NCBI GenBank assembly: GCA_032622095.1
Contig: CP136068.1
Location: forward strand, 188,595,309-188,659,308
Direction: 5' to 3'
DNA length: 64,000 bases
DNA from: Siphonodentalium dalli
Taxonomy: Eukaryota > Mollusca > Scaphopoda > Gadilida > Siphonodentaliidae
Below, one piece after another: positions 45,331 to 56,947 of this stretch. The position numbers and the translations under genes were made by a program. The notes beneath the pieces were generated by a model, which worked only from the letters and a program-made list of their open reading frames with translations, searched no databases and was not told where the DNA came from. Every line of letters starts with the position of its first letter. Positions within the stretch are counted from its first letter, which is position 1.

Positions 45331-45403
45331 GTCCCAGTAGCTCAGTGGATAGAGCGCTGGACTTCTAATCCAGAGGCCGTGGGTTCGATCCCCACCTGGG
45401 ATG
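45331..45403 (+). tRNA. tRNA-Arg(TCT), unit 31
   Basis: Unit 31 copy; unchanged. Confidence 0.95.
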
Positions 45404-45566
45404 ACGTATTTTTTGCACTTTTGTGCCAACGAAATGGTCTGAAATGATAATACGATGAAAATAATACGATGCACCAGATTGTCTTCACAAACAAATATGT
45501 GGTTTGCTGCCGACAATAAAAAGACGCGAAATATGCAACAAAAAGCCTAAAATTGAAAAGTAAGAT

Positions 45567-45639
45567 CGCCCAACGTGGGGCTCGAACCCACGACCCCGAG
45601 ATTAAGAGTCTCGTGCTCTACCGACTGAGCTAGCCAGGC
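45567..45639 (-). tRNA. tRNA-Lys(CTT), unit 31
   Basis: Unit 31 copy; unchanged. Confidence 0.95.
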
Positions 45640-45871
45640 AGCCACGTCATCACATAATTATGTACACAGTCATCGGGAAACGAGGATGGGAAAAAACCCA
45701 ACTAATTTTACATTTAAACTATAGGCCTACTCGCAGTTTCTCTCTGCATGCTGGTTACTTTAAGTGAGACGACGGGTGTGAAGGATGAGACCAATATACC
45801 GCAAGATAACATGTGGCATTGGCAACAATCAATACAGTCACTTCAACAAAAGTAAGACAAAAATGATTATC

Positions 45872-45944
45872 AGGTCCGGGCGAGGATCGAACTCGCGACC
45901 TTCTGCGTGTAAAGCAGACGTGATAACCACTACACCACCGGACC
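45872..45944 (-). tRNA. tRNA-Val(TAC), unit 31
   Basis: Unit 31 copy; unchanged. Confidence 0.95.
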
Positions 45945-46369
45945 TGTCCATAGCTAACAGATATAATAATTATCTGAGATTTCTTTGCATCCAAACTGAA
46001 GGACGTAAATTACTATGGACCACAGGTTGACTCTGTTTATATGCCAAAATGACCTTTGATCTGCTGAATATGAAAACTCAACAAAACGGGGCTCCGAACT
46101 TTGGACGAATTACCTGGAATTGCGTGTATTTTTGTGGATTCATGCTGTAAACCCTGTTATATTGGCCGGATCAGATATATACATGTATGTATATTTAACA
46201 ACTGAGTCGGCAGTTCCTGCATTATCTCTGATTTAAATCACAGCCCAGAAAATTACTCTTTATCAACATACACAATATATGGACAATACAATCTCGTTAG
46301 ATTAATTGATGCATTTAGCATCGGAGCTGACGGGATTCAAATTTAGATTGAAGTCACTAACTATCGTCC

Positions 46370-46441
46370 GACTCCGTGGCGCAACGGTAGCGCGTCTGAC
46401 TCCAGATCAGAAGGTTGCGTGTTCAAATCACGTCGGGGTCA
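46370..46441 (+). tRNA. tRNA-Trp(CCA), unit 31
   Basis: Unit 31 copy; unchanged. Confidence 0.95.
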
Positions 46442-46587
46442 ATATTTTGAGGACCTATTTTTCAGTTTTGTTTCTGTGTTTTATTTTGGAATTATGCATC
46501 CATTGTACTAATGTACCAATACTCTATAATAAAACATGGGTGTCCATTCTATAACCATACGGGTATTGTTTAACCGTTTATCCGTAC

Positions 46588-46659
46588 TCCTCGGTAGTAT
46601 AGTGGTAAGTATCCCCGCCTGTCACGCGGGAGACCGGGGTTCAATTCCCCGCCGGGGAG
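46588..46659 (+). tRNA. tRNA-Asp(GTC), unit 32
   Basis: Unit 32 copy; unchanged. Confidence 0.95.
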
Positions 46660-46842
46660 ACTATACTTTTATTTGTCTTTGGTGCTTGAAAAATAGTTTT
46701 GTGCACACGCTATGAAGATCCATTAGAAGATCCATTACATCACATTTAATATGCTGATCAATATTTTAATGACGGGGATATGTAGACATTCCTGTTTGTT
46801 CCTTGATTGAATACAATGCAATGAGTCAAAACATTTTGCACA

Positions 46843-46915
46843 GTCCCAGTAGCTCAGTGGATAGAGCGCTGGACTTCTAATCCAGAGGCCGTGGGTTCGA
46901 TCCCCACCTGGGATG
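46843..46915 (+). tRNA. tRNA-Arg(TCT), unit 32
   Basis: Unit 32 copy; unchanged. Confidence 0.95.
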
Positions 46916-47078
46916 ACGTATTTTTTGCACTTTTGTGCCAACGAAATGGTCTGAAATGATAATACGATGAAAATAATACGATGCACCAGATTGTCTTCAC
47001 AAACAAATATGTGGTTTGCTGCCGACAATAAAAAGACGCGAAATATGCAACAAAAAGCCTAAAATTGAAAAGTAAGAT

Positions 47079-47151
47079 CGCCCAACGTGGGGCTCGAACC
47101 CACGACCCCGAGATTAAGAGTCTCGTGCTCTACCGACTGAGCTAGCCAGGC
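47079..47151 (-). tRNA. tRNA-Lys(CTT), unit 32
   Basis: Unit 32 copy; unchanged. Confidence 0.95.
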
Positions 47152-47383
47152 AGCCACGTCATCACATAATTATGTACACAGTCATCGGGAAACGAGGATG
47201 GGAAAAAACCCAACTAATTTTACATTTAAACTATAGGCCTACTCGCAGTTTCTCTCTGCATGCTGGTTACTTTAAGTGAGACGACGGGTGTGAAGGATGA
47301 GACCAATATACCGCAAGATAACATGTGGCATTGGCAACAATCAATACAGTCACTTCAACAAAAGTAAGACAAAAATGATTATC

Positions 47384-47456
47384 AGGTCCGGGCGAGGATC
47401 GAACTCGCGACCTTCTGCGTGTAAAGCAGACGTGATAACCACTACACCACCGGACC
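47384..47456 (-). tRNA. tRNA-Val(TAC), unit 32
   Basis: Unit 32 copy; unchanged. Confidence 0.95.
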
Positions 47457-47881
47457 TGTCCATAGCTAACAGATATAATAATTATCTGAGATTTCTTTGC
47501 ATCCAAACTGAAGGACGTAAATTACTATGGACCACAGGTTGACTCTGTTTATATGCCAAAATGACCTTTGATCTGCTGAATATGAAAACTCAACAAAACG
47601 GGGCTCCGAACTTTGGACGAATTACCTGGAATTGCGTGTATTTTTGTGGATTCATGCTGTAAACCCTGTTATATTGGCCGGATCAGATATATACATGTAT
47701 GTATATTTAACAACTGAGTCGGCAGTTCCTGCATTATCTCTGATTTAAATCACAGCCCAGAAAATTACTCTTTATCAACATACACAATATATGGACAATA
47801 CAATCTCGTTAGATTAATTGATGCATTTAGCATCGGAGCTGACGGGATTCAAATTTAGATTGAAGTCACTAACTATCGTCC

Positions 47882-47953
47882 GACTCCGTGGCGCAACGGT
47901 AGCGCGTCTGACTCCAGATCAGAAGGTTGCGTGTTCAAATCACGTCGGGGTCA
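47882..47953 (+). tRNA. tRNA-Trp(CCA), unit 32
   Basis: Unit 32 copy; unchanged. Confidence 0.95.
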
Positions 47954-48099
47954 ATATTTTGAGGACCTATTTTTCAGTTTTGTTTCTGTGTTTTATTTTG
48001 GAATTATGCATCCATTGTACTAATGTACCAATACTCTATAACAAAACATGGGTGTCCATTCTATAACCATACGGGTATTGTTTAACCGTTTATCCGTAC

Positions 48100-48171
48100 T
48101 CCTCGGTAGTATAGTGGTAAGTATCCCCGCCTGTCACGCGGGAGACCGGGGTTCAATTCCCCGCCGGGGAG
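48100..48171 (+). tRNA. tRNA-Asp(GTC), unit 33
   Basis: Unit 33, first of six consecutive 13-bp deletion units; unchanged. Confidence 0.95.
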
Positions 48172-48354
48172 ACTATACTTTTATTTGTCTTTGGTGCTTG
48201 AAAAATAGTTTTGTGCACACGCTATGAAGATCCATTAGAAGATCCATTACATCACATTTAATATGCTGATCAATATTTTAATGACGGGGATATGTAGACA
48301 TTCCTGTTTGTTCCTTGATTGAATACAATGCAATGAGTCAAAACATTTTGCACA

Positions 48355-48427
48355 GTCCCAGTAGCTCAGTGGATAGAGCGCTGGACTTCTAATCCAGAGG
48401 CCGTGGGTTCGATCCCCACCTGGGATG
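48355..48427 (+). tRNA. tRNA-Arg(TCT), unit 33
   Basis: Unit 33 copy; unchanged. Confidence 0.95.
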
Positions 48428-48577
48428 ACGTATTTTTTGCACTTTTGGTCTGAAATGATAATACGATGAAAATAATACGATGCACCAGATTGTCTTCACA
48501 AACAAATATGTGGTTTGCTGCCGACAATAAAAAGACGCGAAATATGCAACAAAAAGCCTAAAATTGAAAAGTAAGAT

Positions 48578-48650
48578 CGCCCAACGTGGGGCTCGAACCC
48601 ACGACCCCGAGATTAAGAGTCTCGTGCTCTACCGACTGAGCTAGCCAGGC
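48578..48650 (-). tRNA. tRNA-Lys(CTT), unit 33
   Basis: Unit 33 copy; unchanged. Confidence 0.95.
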
Positions 48651-48882
48651 AGCCACGTCATCACATAATTATGTACACAGTCATCGGGAAACGAGGATGG
48701 GAAAAAACCCAACTAATTTTACATTTAAACTATAGGCCTACTCGCAGTTTCTCTCTGCATGCTGGTTACTTTAAGTGAGACGACGGGTGTGAAGGATGAG
48801 ACCAATATACCGCAAGATAACATGTGGCATTGGCAACAATCAATACAGTCACTTCAACAAAAGTAAGACAAAAATGATTATC

Positions 48883-48955
48883 AGGTCCGGGCGAGGATCG
48901 AACTCGCGACCTTCTGCGTGTAAAGCAGACGTGATAACCACTACACCACCGGACC
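48883..48955 (-). tRNA. tRNA-Val(TAC), unit 33
   Basis: Unit 33 copy; unchanged. Confidence 0.95.
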
Positions 48956-49380
48956 TGTCCATAGCTAACAGATATAATAATTATCTGAGATTTCTTTGCA
49001 TCCAAACTGAAGGACGTAAATTACTATGGACCACAGGTTGACTCTGTTTATATGCCAAAATGACCTTTGATCTGCTGAATATGAAAACTCAACAAAACGG
49101 GGCTCCGAACTTTGGACGAATTACCTGGAATTGCGTGTATTTTTGTGGATTCATGCTGTAAACCCTGTTATATTGGCCGGATCAGATATATACATGTATG
49201 TATATTTAACAACTGAGTCGGCAGTTCCTGCATTATCTCTGATTTAAATCACAGCCCAGAAAATTACTCTTTATCAACATACACAATATATGGACAATAC
49301 AATCTCGTTAGATTAATTGATGCATTTAGCATCGGAGCTGACGGGATTCAAATTTAGATTGAAGTCACTAACTATCGTCC

Positions 49381-49452
49381 GACTCCGTGGCGCAACGGTA
49401 GCGCGTCTGACTCCAGATCAGAAGGTTGCGTGTTCAAATCACGTCGGGGTCA
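49381..49452 (+). tRNA. tRNA-Trp(CCA), unit 33
   Basis: Unit 33 copy; unchanged. Confidence 0.95.
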
Positions 49453-49598
49453 ATATTTTGAGGACCTATTTTTCAGTTTTGTTTCTGTGTTTTATTTTGG
49501 AATTATGCATCCATTGTACTAATGTACCAATACTCTATAATAAAACATGGGTGTCCATTCTATAACCATACGGGTATTGTTTAACCGTTTATCCGTAC

Positions 49599-49670
49599 TC
49601 CTCGGTAGTATAGTGGTAAGTATCCCCGCCTGTCACGCGGGAGACCGGGGTTCAATTCCCCGCCGGGGAG
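49599..49670 (+). tRNA. tRNA-Asp(GTC), unit 34
   Basis: Unit 34 copy; unchanged. Confidence 0.95.
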
Positions 49671-49853
49671 ACTATACTTTTATTTGTCTTTGGTGCTTGA
49701 AAAATAGTTTTGTGCACACGCTATGAAGATCCATTAGAAGATCCATTACATCACATTTAATATGCTGATCAATATTTTAATGACGGGGATATGTAGACAT
49801 TCCTGTTTGTTCCTTGATTGAATACAATGCAATGAGTCAAAACATTTTGCACA

Positions 49854-49926
49854 GTCCCAGTAGCTCAGTGGATAGAGCGCTGGACTTCTAATCCAGAGGC
49901 CGTGGGTTCGATCCCCACCTGGGATG
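49854..49926 (+). tRNA. tRNA-Arg(TCT), unit 34
   Basis: Unit 34 copy; unchanged. Confidence 0.95.
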
Positions 49927-50076
49927 ACGTATTTTTTGCACTTTTGGTCTGAAATGATAATACGATGAAAATAATACGATGCACCAGATTGTCTTCACAA
50001 ACAAATATGTGGTTTGCTGCCGACAATAAAAAGACGCGAAATATGCAACAAAAAGCCTAAAATTGAAAAGTAAGAT

Positions 50077-50149
50077 CGCCCAACGTGGGGCTCGAACCCA
50101 CGACCCCGAGATTAAGAGTCTCGTGCTCTACCGACTGAGCTAGCCAGGC
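50077..50149 (-). tRNA. tRNA-Lys(CTT), unit 34
   Basis: Unit 34 copy; unchanged. Confidence 0.95.
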
Positions 50150-50381
50150 AGCCACGTCATCACATAATTATGTACACAGTCATCGGGAAACGAGGATGGG
50201 AAAAAACCCAACTAATTTTACATTTAAACTATAGGCCTACTCGCAGTTTCTCTCTGCATGCTGGTTACTTTAAGTGAGACGACGGGTGTGAAGGATGAGA
50301 CCAATATACCGCAAGATAACATGTGGCATTGGCAACAATCAATACAGTCACTTCAACAAAAGTAAGACAAAAATGATTATC

Positions 50382-50454
50382 AGGTCCGGGCGAGGATCGA
50401 ACTCGCGACCTTCTGCGTGTAAAGCAGACGTGATAACAACTACACCACCGGACC
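50382..50454 (-). tRNA. tRNA-Val(TAC), unit 34, D-loop G18T
   Basis: Plus-strand C to A at 50438 changes the invariant G18 to T. G18 contacts position 55 of the T-loop and is the GG end of the A box, so both the elbow of the tRNA and promoter strength are likely damaged. Confidence 0.87.
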
Positions 50455-50879
50455 TGTCCATAGCTAACAGATATAATAATTATCTGAGATTTCTTTGCAT
50501 CCAAACTGAAGGACGTAAATTACTATGGACCACAGGTTGACTCTGTTTATATGCCAAAATGACCTTTGATCTGCTGAATATGAAAACTCAACAAAACGGG
50601 GCTCCGAACTTTGGACGAATTACCTGGAATTGCGTGTATTTTTGTGGATTCATGCTGTAAACCCTGTTATATTGGCCGGATCAGATATATACATGTATGT
50701 ATATTTAACAACTGAGTCGGCAGTTCCTGCATTATCTCTGATTTAAATCACAGCCCAGAAAATTACTCTTTATCAACATACACAATATATGGACAATACA
50801 ATCTCGTTAGATTAATTGATGCATTTAGCATCGGAGCTGACGGGATTCAAATTTAGATTGAAGTCACTAACTATCGTCC

Positions 50880-50951
50880 GACTCCGTGGCGCAACGGTAG
50901 CGCGTCTGACTCCAGATCAGAAGGTTGCGTGTTCAAATCACGTCGGGGTCA
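50880..50951 (+). tRNA. tRNA-Trp(CCA), unit 34
   Basis: Unit 34 copy; unchanged. Confidence 0.95.
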
Positions 50952-51097
50952 ATATTTTGAGGACCTATTTTTCAGTTTTGTTTCTGTGTTTTATTTTGGA
51001 ATTATGCATCCATTGTACTAATGTACCAATACTCTATAATAAAACATGGGTGTCCATTCTATAACCATACGGGTATTGTTTAACCGTTTATCCGTAC

Positions 51098-51169
51098 TCC
51101 TCGGTAGTATAGTGGTAAGTATCCCCGCCTGTCACGCGGGAGACCGGGGTTCAATTCCCCGCCGGGGAG
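51098..51169 (+). tRNA. tRNA-Asp(GTC), unit 35
   Basis: Unit 35 copy; unchanged. Confidence 0.95.
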
Positions 51170-51352
51170 ACTATACTTTTATTTGTCTTTGGTGCTTGAA
51201 AAATAGTTTTGTGCACACGCTATGAAGATCCATTAGAAGATCCATTACATCACATTTAATATGCTGATCAATATTTTAATGACGGGGATATGTAGACATT
51301 CCTGTTTGTTCCTTGATTGAATACAATGCAATGAGTCAAAACATTTTGCACA

Positions 51353-51425
51353 GTCCCAGTAGCTCAGTGGATAGAGCGCTGGACTTCTAATCCAGAGGCC
51401 GTGGGTTCGATCCCCACCTGGGATG
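51353..51425 (+). tRNA. tRNA-Arg(TCT), unit 35
   Basis: Unit 35 copy; unchanged. Confidence 0.95.
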
Positions 51426-51575
51426 ACGTATTTTTTGCACTTTTGGTCTGAAATGATAATACGATGAAAATAATACGATGCACCAGATTGTCTTCACAAA
51501 CAAATATGTGGTTTGCTGCCGACAATAAAAAGACGCGAAATATGCAACAAAAAGCCTAAAATTGAAAAGTAAGAT

Positions 51576-51648
51576 CGCCCAACGTGGGGCTCGAACCCAC
51601 GACCCCGAGATTAAGAGTCTCGTGCTCTACCGACTGAGCTAGCCAGGC
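51576..51648 (-). tRNA. tRNA-Lys(CTT), unit 35
   Basis: Unit 35 copy; unchanged. Confidence 0.95.
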
Positions 51649-51880
51649 AGCCACGTCATCACATAATTATGTACACAGTCATCGGGAAACGAGGATGGGA
51701 AAAAACCCAACTAATTTTACATTTAAACTATAGGCCTACTCGCAGTTTCTCTCTGCATGCTGGTTACTTTAAGTGAGACGACGGGTGTGAAGGATGAGAC
51801 CAATATACCGCAAGATAACATGTGGCATTGGCAACAATCAATACAGTCACTTCAACAAAAGTAAGACAAAAATGATTATC

Positions 51881-51953
51881 AGGTCCGGGCGAGGATCGAA
51901 CTCGCGACCTTCTGCGTGTAAAGCAGACGTGATAACCACTACACCACCGGACC
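51881..51953 (-). tRNA. tRNA-Val(TAC), unit 35
   Basis: Unit 35 copy; unchanged. Confidence 0.95.
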
Positions 51954-52378
51954 TGTCCATAGCTAACAGATATAATAATTATCTGAGATTTCTTTGCATC
52001 CAAACTGAAGGACGTAAATTACTATGGACCACAGGTTGACTCTGTTTATATGCCAAAATGACCTTTGATCTGCTGAATATGAAAACTCAACAAAACGGGG
52101 CTCCGAACTTTGGACGAATTACCTGGAATTGCGTGTATTTTTGTGGATTCATGCTGTAAACCCTGTTATATTGGCCGGATCAGATATATACATGTATGTA
52201 TATTTAACAACTGAGTCGGCAGTTCCTGCATTATCTCTGATTTAAATCACAGCCCAGAAAATTACTCTTTATCAACATACACAATATATGGACAATACAA
52301 TCTCGTTAGATTAATTGATGCATTTAGCATCGGAGCTGACGGGATTCAAATTTAGATTGAAGTCACTAACTATCGTCC

Positions 52379-52450
52379 GACTCCGTGGCGCAACGGTAGC
52401 GCGTCTGACTCCAGATCAGAAGGTTGCGTGTTCAAATCACGTCGGGGTCA
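52379..52450 (+). tRNA. tRNA-Trp(CCA), unit 35
   Basis: Unit 35 copy; unchanged. Confidence 0.95.
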
Positions 52451-52596
52451 ATATTTTGAGGACCTATTTTTCAGTTTTGTTTCTGTGTTTTATTTTGGAA
52501 TTATGCATCCATTGTACTAATGTACCAATACTCTATAATAAAACATGGGTGTCCATTCTATAACCATACGGGTATTGTTTAACCGTTTATCCGTAC

Positions 52597-52668
52597 TCCT
52601 CGGTAGTATAGTGGTAAGTATCCCCGCCTGTCACGCGGGAGACCGGGGTTCAATTCCCCGCCGGGGAG
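52597..52668 (+). tRNA. tRNA-Asp(GTC), unit 36
   Basis: Unit 36 copy; unchanged. Confidence 0.95.
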
Positions 52669-52851
52669 ACTATACTTTTATTTGTCTTTGGTGCTTGAAA
52701 AATAGTTTTGTGCACACGCTATGAAGATCCATTAGAAGATCCATTACATCACATTTAATATGCTGATCAATATTTTAATGACGGGGATATGTAGACATTC
52801 CTGTTTGTTCCTTGATTGAATACAATGCAATGAGTCAAAACATTTTGCACA

Positions 52852-52924
52852 GTCCCAGTAGCTCAGTGGATAGAGCGCTGGACTTCTAATCCAGAGGCCG
52901 TGGGTTCGATCCCCACCTGGGATG
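52852..52924 (+). tRNA. tRNA-Arg(TCT), unit 36
   Basis: Unit 36 copy; unchanged. Confidence 0.95.
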
Positions 52925-53074
52925 ACGTATTTTTTGCACTTTTGGTCTGAAATGATAATACGATGAAAATAATACGATGCACCAGATTGTCTTCACAAAC
53001 AAATATGTGGTTTGCTGCCGACAATAAAAAGACGCGAAATATGCAACAAAAAGCCTAAAATTGAAAAGTAAGAT

Positions 53075-53147
53075 CGCCCAACGTGGGGCTCGAACCCACG
53101 ACCCCGAGATTAAGAGTCTCGTGCTCTACCGACTGAGCTAGCCAGGC
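53075..53147 (-). tRNA. tRNA-Lys(CTT), unit 36
   Basis: Unit 36 copy; unchanged. Confidence 0.95.
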
Positions 53148-53379
53148 AGCCACGTCATCACATAATTATGTACACAGTCATCGGGAAACGAGGATGGGAA
53201 AAAACCCAACTAATTTTACATTTAAACTATAGGCCTACTCGCAGTTTCTCTCTGCATGCTGGTTACTTTAAGTGAGACGACGGGTGTGAAGGATGAGACC
53301 AATATACCGCAAGATAACATGTGGCATTGGCAACAATCAATACAGTCACTTCAACAAAAGTAAGACAAAAATGATTATC

Positions 53380-53452
53380 AGGTCCGGGCGAGGATCGAAC
53401 TCGCGACCTTCTGCGTGTAAAGCAGACGTGATAACCACTACACCACCGGACC
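53380..53452 (-). tRNA. tRNA-Val(TAC), unit 36
   Basis: Unit 36 copy; unchanged. Confidence 0.95.
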
Positions 53453-53877
53453 TGTCCATAGCTAACAGATATAATAATTATCTGAGATTTCTTTGCATCC
53501 AAACTGAAGGACGTAAATTACTATGGACCACAGGTTGACTCTGTTTATATGCCAAAATGACCTTTGATCTGCTGAATATGAAAACTCAACAAAACGGGGC
53601 TCCGAACTTTGGACGAATTACCTGGAATTGCGTGTATTTTTGTGGATTCATGCTGTAAACCCTGTTATATTGGCCGGATCAGATATATACATGTATGTAT
53701 ATTTAACAACTGAGTCGGCAGTTCCTGCATTATCTCTGATTTAAATCACAGCCCAGAAAATTACTCTTTATCAACATACACAATATATGGACAATACAAT
53801 CTCGTTAGATTAATTGATGCATTTAGCATCGGAGCTGACGGGATTCAAATTTAGATTGAAGTCACTAACTATCGTCC

Positions 53878-53949
53878 GACTCCGTGGCGCAACGGTAGCG
53901 CGTCTGACTCCAGATCAGAAGGTTGCGTGTTCAAATCACGTCGGGGTCA
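53878..53949 (+). tRNA. tRNA-Trp(CCA), unit 36
   Basis: Unit 36 copy; unchanged. Confidence 0.95.
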
Positions 53950-54095
53950 ATATTTTGAGGACCTATTTTTCAGTTTTGTTTCTGTGTTTTATTTTGGAAT
54001 TATGCATCCATTGTACTAATGTACCAATACTCTATAATAAAACATGGGTGTCCATTCTATAACCATACGGGTATTGTTTAACCGTTTATCCGTAC

Positions 54096-54167
54096 TCCTC
54101 GGTAGTATAGTGGTAAGTATCCCCGCCTGTCACGCGGGAGACCGGGGTTCAATTCCCCGCCGGGGAG
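54096..54167 (+). tRNA. tRNA-Asp(GTC), unit 37
   Basis: Unit 37 copy; unchanged. Confidence 0.95.
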
Positions 54168-54350
54168 ACTATACTTTTATTTGTCTTTGGTGCTTGAAAA
54201 ATAGTTTTGTGCACACGCTATGAAGATCCATTAGAAGATCCATTACATCACATTTAATATGCTGATCAATATTTTAATGACGGGGATATGTAGACATTCC
54301 TGTTTGTTCCTTGATTGAATACAATGCAATGAGTCAAAACATTTTGCACA

Positions 54351-54423
54351 GTCCCAGTAGCTCAGTGGATAGAGCGCTGGACTTCTAATCCAGAGGCCGT
54401 GGGTTCGATCCCCACCTGGGATG
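54351..54423 (+). tRNA. tRNA-Arg(TCT), unit 37
   Basis: Unit 37 copy; unchanged. Confidence 0.95.
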
Positions 54424-54573
54424 ACGTATTTTTTGCACTTTTGGTCTGAAATGATAATACGATGAAAATAATACGATGCACCAGATTGTCTTCACAAACA
54501 AATATGTGGTTTGCTGCCGACAATAAAAAGACGCGAAATATGCAACAAAAAGCCTAAAATTGAAAAGTAAGAT

Positions 54574-54646
54574 CGCCCAACGTGGGGCTCGAACCCACGA
54601 CCCCGAGATTAAGAGTCTCGTGCTCTACCGACTGAGCTAGCCAGGC
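54574..54646 (-). tRNA. tRNA-Lys(CTT), unit 37
   Basis: Unit 37 copy; unchanged. Confidence 0.95.
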
Positions 54647-54878
54647 AGCCACGTCATCACATAATTATGTACACAGTCATCGGGAAACGAGGATGGGAAA
54701 AAACCCAACTAATTTTACATTTAAACTATAGGCCTACTCGCAGTTTCTCTCTGCATGCTGGTTACTTTAAGTGAGACGACGGGTGTGAAGGATGAGACCA
54801 ATATACCGCAAGATAACATGTGGCATTGGCAACAATCAATACAGTCACTTCAACAAAAGTAAGACAAAAATGATTATC

Positions 54879-54951
54879 AGGTCCGGGCGAGGATCGAACT
54901 CGCGACCTTCTGCGTGTAAAGCAGACGTGATAACCACTACACCACCGGACC
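54879..54951 (-). tRNA. tRNA-Val(TAC), unit 37
   Basis: Unit 37 copy; unchanged. Confidence 0.95.
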
Positions 54952-55376
54952 TGTCCATAGCTAACAGATATAATAATTATCTGAGATTTCTTTGCATCCA
55001 AACTGAAGGACGTAAATTACTATGGACCACAGGTTGACTCTGTTTATATGCCAAAATGACCTTTGATCTGCTGAATATGAAAACTCAACAAAACGGGGCT
55101 CCGAACTTTGGACGAATTACCTGGAATTGCGTGTATTTTTGTGGATTCATGCTGTAAACCCTGTTATATTGGCCGGATCAGATATATACATGTATGTATA
55201 TTTAACAACTGAGTCGGCAGTTCCTGCATTATCTCTGATTTAAATCACAGCCCAGAAAATTACTCTTTATCAACATACACAATATATGGACAATACAATC
55301 TCGTTAGATTAATTGATGCATTTAGCATCGGAGCTGACGGGATTCAAATTTAGATTGAAGTCACTAACTATCGTCC

Positions 55377-55448
55377 GACTCCGTGGCGCAACGGTAGCGC
55401 GTCTGACTCCAGATCAGAAGGTTGCGTGTTCAAATCACGTCGGGGTCA
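55377..55448 (+). tRNA. tRNA-Trp(CCA), unit 37
   Basis: Unit 37 copy; unchanged. Confidence 0.95.
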
Positions 55449-55594
55449 ATATTTTGAGGACCTATTTTTCAGTTTTGTTTCTGTGTTTTATTTTGGAATT
55501 ATGCATCCATTGTACTAATGTACCAATACTCTATAATAAAACATGGGTGTCCATTCTATAACCATACGGGTATTGTTTAACCGTTTATCCGTAC

Positions 55595-55666
55595 TCCTCG
55601 GTAGTATAGTGGTAAGTATCCCCGCCTGTCACGCGGGAGACCGGGGTTCAATTCCCCGCCGGGGAG
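55595..55666 (+). tRNA. tRNA-Asp(GTC), unit 38
   Basis: Unit 38 copy; unchanged. Confidence 0.95.
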
Positions 55667-55849
55667 ACTATACTTTTATTTGTCTTTGGTGCTTGAAAAA
55701 TAGTTTTGTGCACACGCTATGAAGATCCATTAGAAGATCCATTACATCACATTTAATATGCTGATCAATATTTTAATGACGGGGATATGTAGACATTCCT
55801 GTTTGTTCCTTGATTGAATACAATGCAATGAGTCAAAACATTTTGCACA

Positions 55850-55922
55850 GTCCCAGTAGCTCAGTGGATAGAGCGCTGGACTTCTAATCCAGAGGCCGTG
55901 GGTTCGATCCCCACCTGGGATG
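55850..55922 (+). tRNA. tRNA-Arg(TCT), unit 38
   Basis: Unit 38 copy; unchanged. Confidence 0.95.
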
Positions 55923-56072
55923 ACGTATTTTTTGCACTTTTGGTCTGAAATGATAATACGATGAAAATAATACGATGCACCAGATTGTCTTCACAAACAA
56001 ATATGTGGTTTGCTGCCGACAATAAAAAGACGCGAAATATGCAACAAAAAGCCTAAAATTGAAAAGTAAGAT

Positions 56073-56145
56073 CGCCCAACGTGGGGCTCGAACCCACGAC
56101 CCCGAGATTAAGAGTCTCGTGCTCTACCGACTGAGCTAGCCAGGC
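56073..56145 (-). tRNA. tRNA-Lys(CTT), unit 38
   Basis: Unit 38 copy; unchanged. Confidence 0.95.
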
Positions 56146-56377
56146 AGCCACGTCATCACATAATTATGTACACAGTCATCGGGAAACGAGGATGGGAAAA
56201 AACCCAACTAATTTTACATTTAAACTATAGGCCTACTCGCAGTTTCTCTCTGCATGCTGGTTACTTTAAGTGAGACGACGGGTGTGAAGGATGAGACCAA
56301 TATACCGCAAGATAACATGTGGCATTGGCAACAATCAATACAGTCACTTCAACAAAAGTAAGACAAAAATGATTATC

Positions 56378-56450
56378 AGGTCCGGGCGAGGATCGAACTC
56401 GCGACCTTCTGCGTGTAAAGCAGACGTGATAACCACTACACCACCGGACC
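56378..56450 (-). tRNA. tRNA-Val(TAC), unit 38
   Basis: Unit 38 copy; unchanged. Confidence 0.95.
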
Positions 56451-56875
56451 TGTCCATAGCTAACAGATATAATAATTATCTGAGATTTCTTTGCATCCAA
56501 ACTGAAGGACGTAAATTACTATGGACCACAGGTTGACTCTGTTTATATGCCAAAATGACCTTTGATCTGCTGAATATGAAAACTCAACAAAACGGGGCTC
56601 CGAACTTTGGACGAATTACCTGGAATTGCGTGTATTTTTGTGGATTCATGCTGTAAACCCTGTTATATTGGCCGGATCAGATATATACATGTATGTATAT
56701 TTAACAACTGAGTCGGCAGTTCCTGCATTATCTCTGATTTAAATCACAGCCCAGAAAATTACTCTTTATCAACATACACAATATATGGACAATACAATCT
56801 CGTTAGATTAATTGATGCATTTAGCATCGGAGCTGACGGGATTCAAATTTAGATTGAAGTCACTAACTATCGTCC

Positions 56876-56947
56876 GACTCCGTGGCGCAACGGTAGCGCG
56901 TCTGACTCCAGATCAGAAGGTTGCGTGTTCAAATCACGTCGGGGTCA
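56876..56947 (+). tRNA. tRNA-Trp(CCA), unit 38
   Basis: Last tRNA before the gap; unchanged. Confidence 0.95.

Noticed and set aside
169-56536. Repeated open frames of about 62-97 codons in every array unit
   Set aside because: They overlap or run through the tRNA genes, on both strands at once, and recur only because the unit is repeated. They show no protein features of their own.
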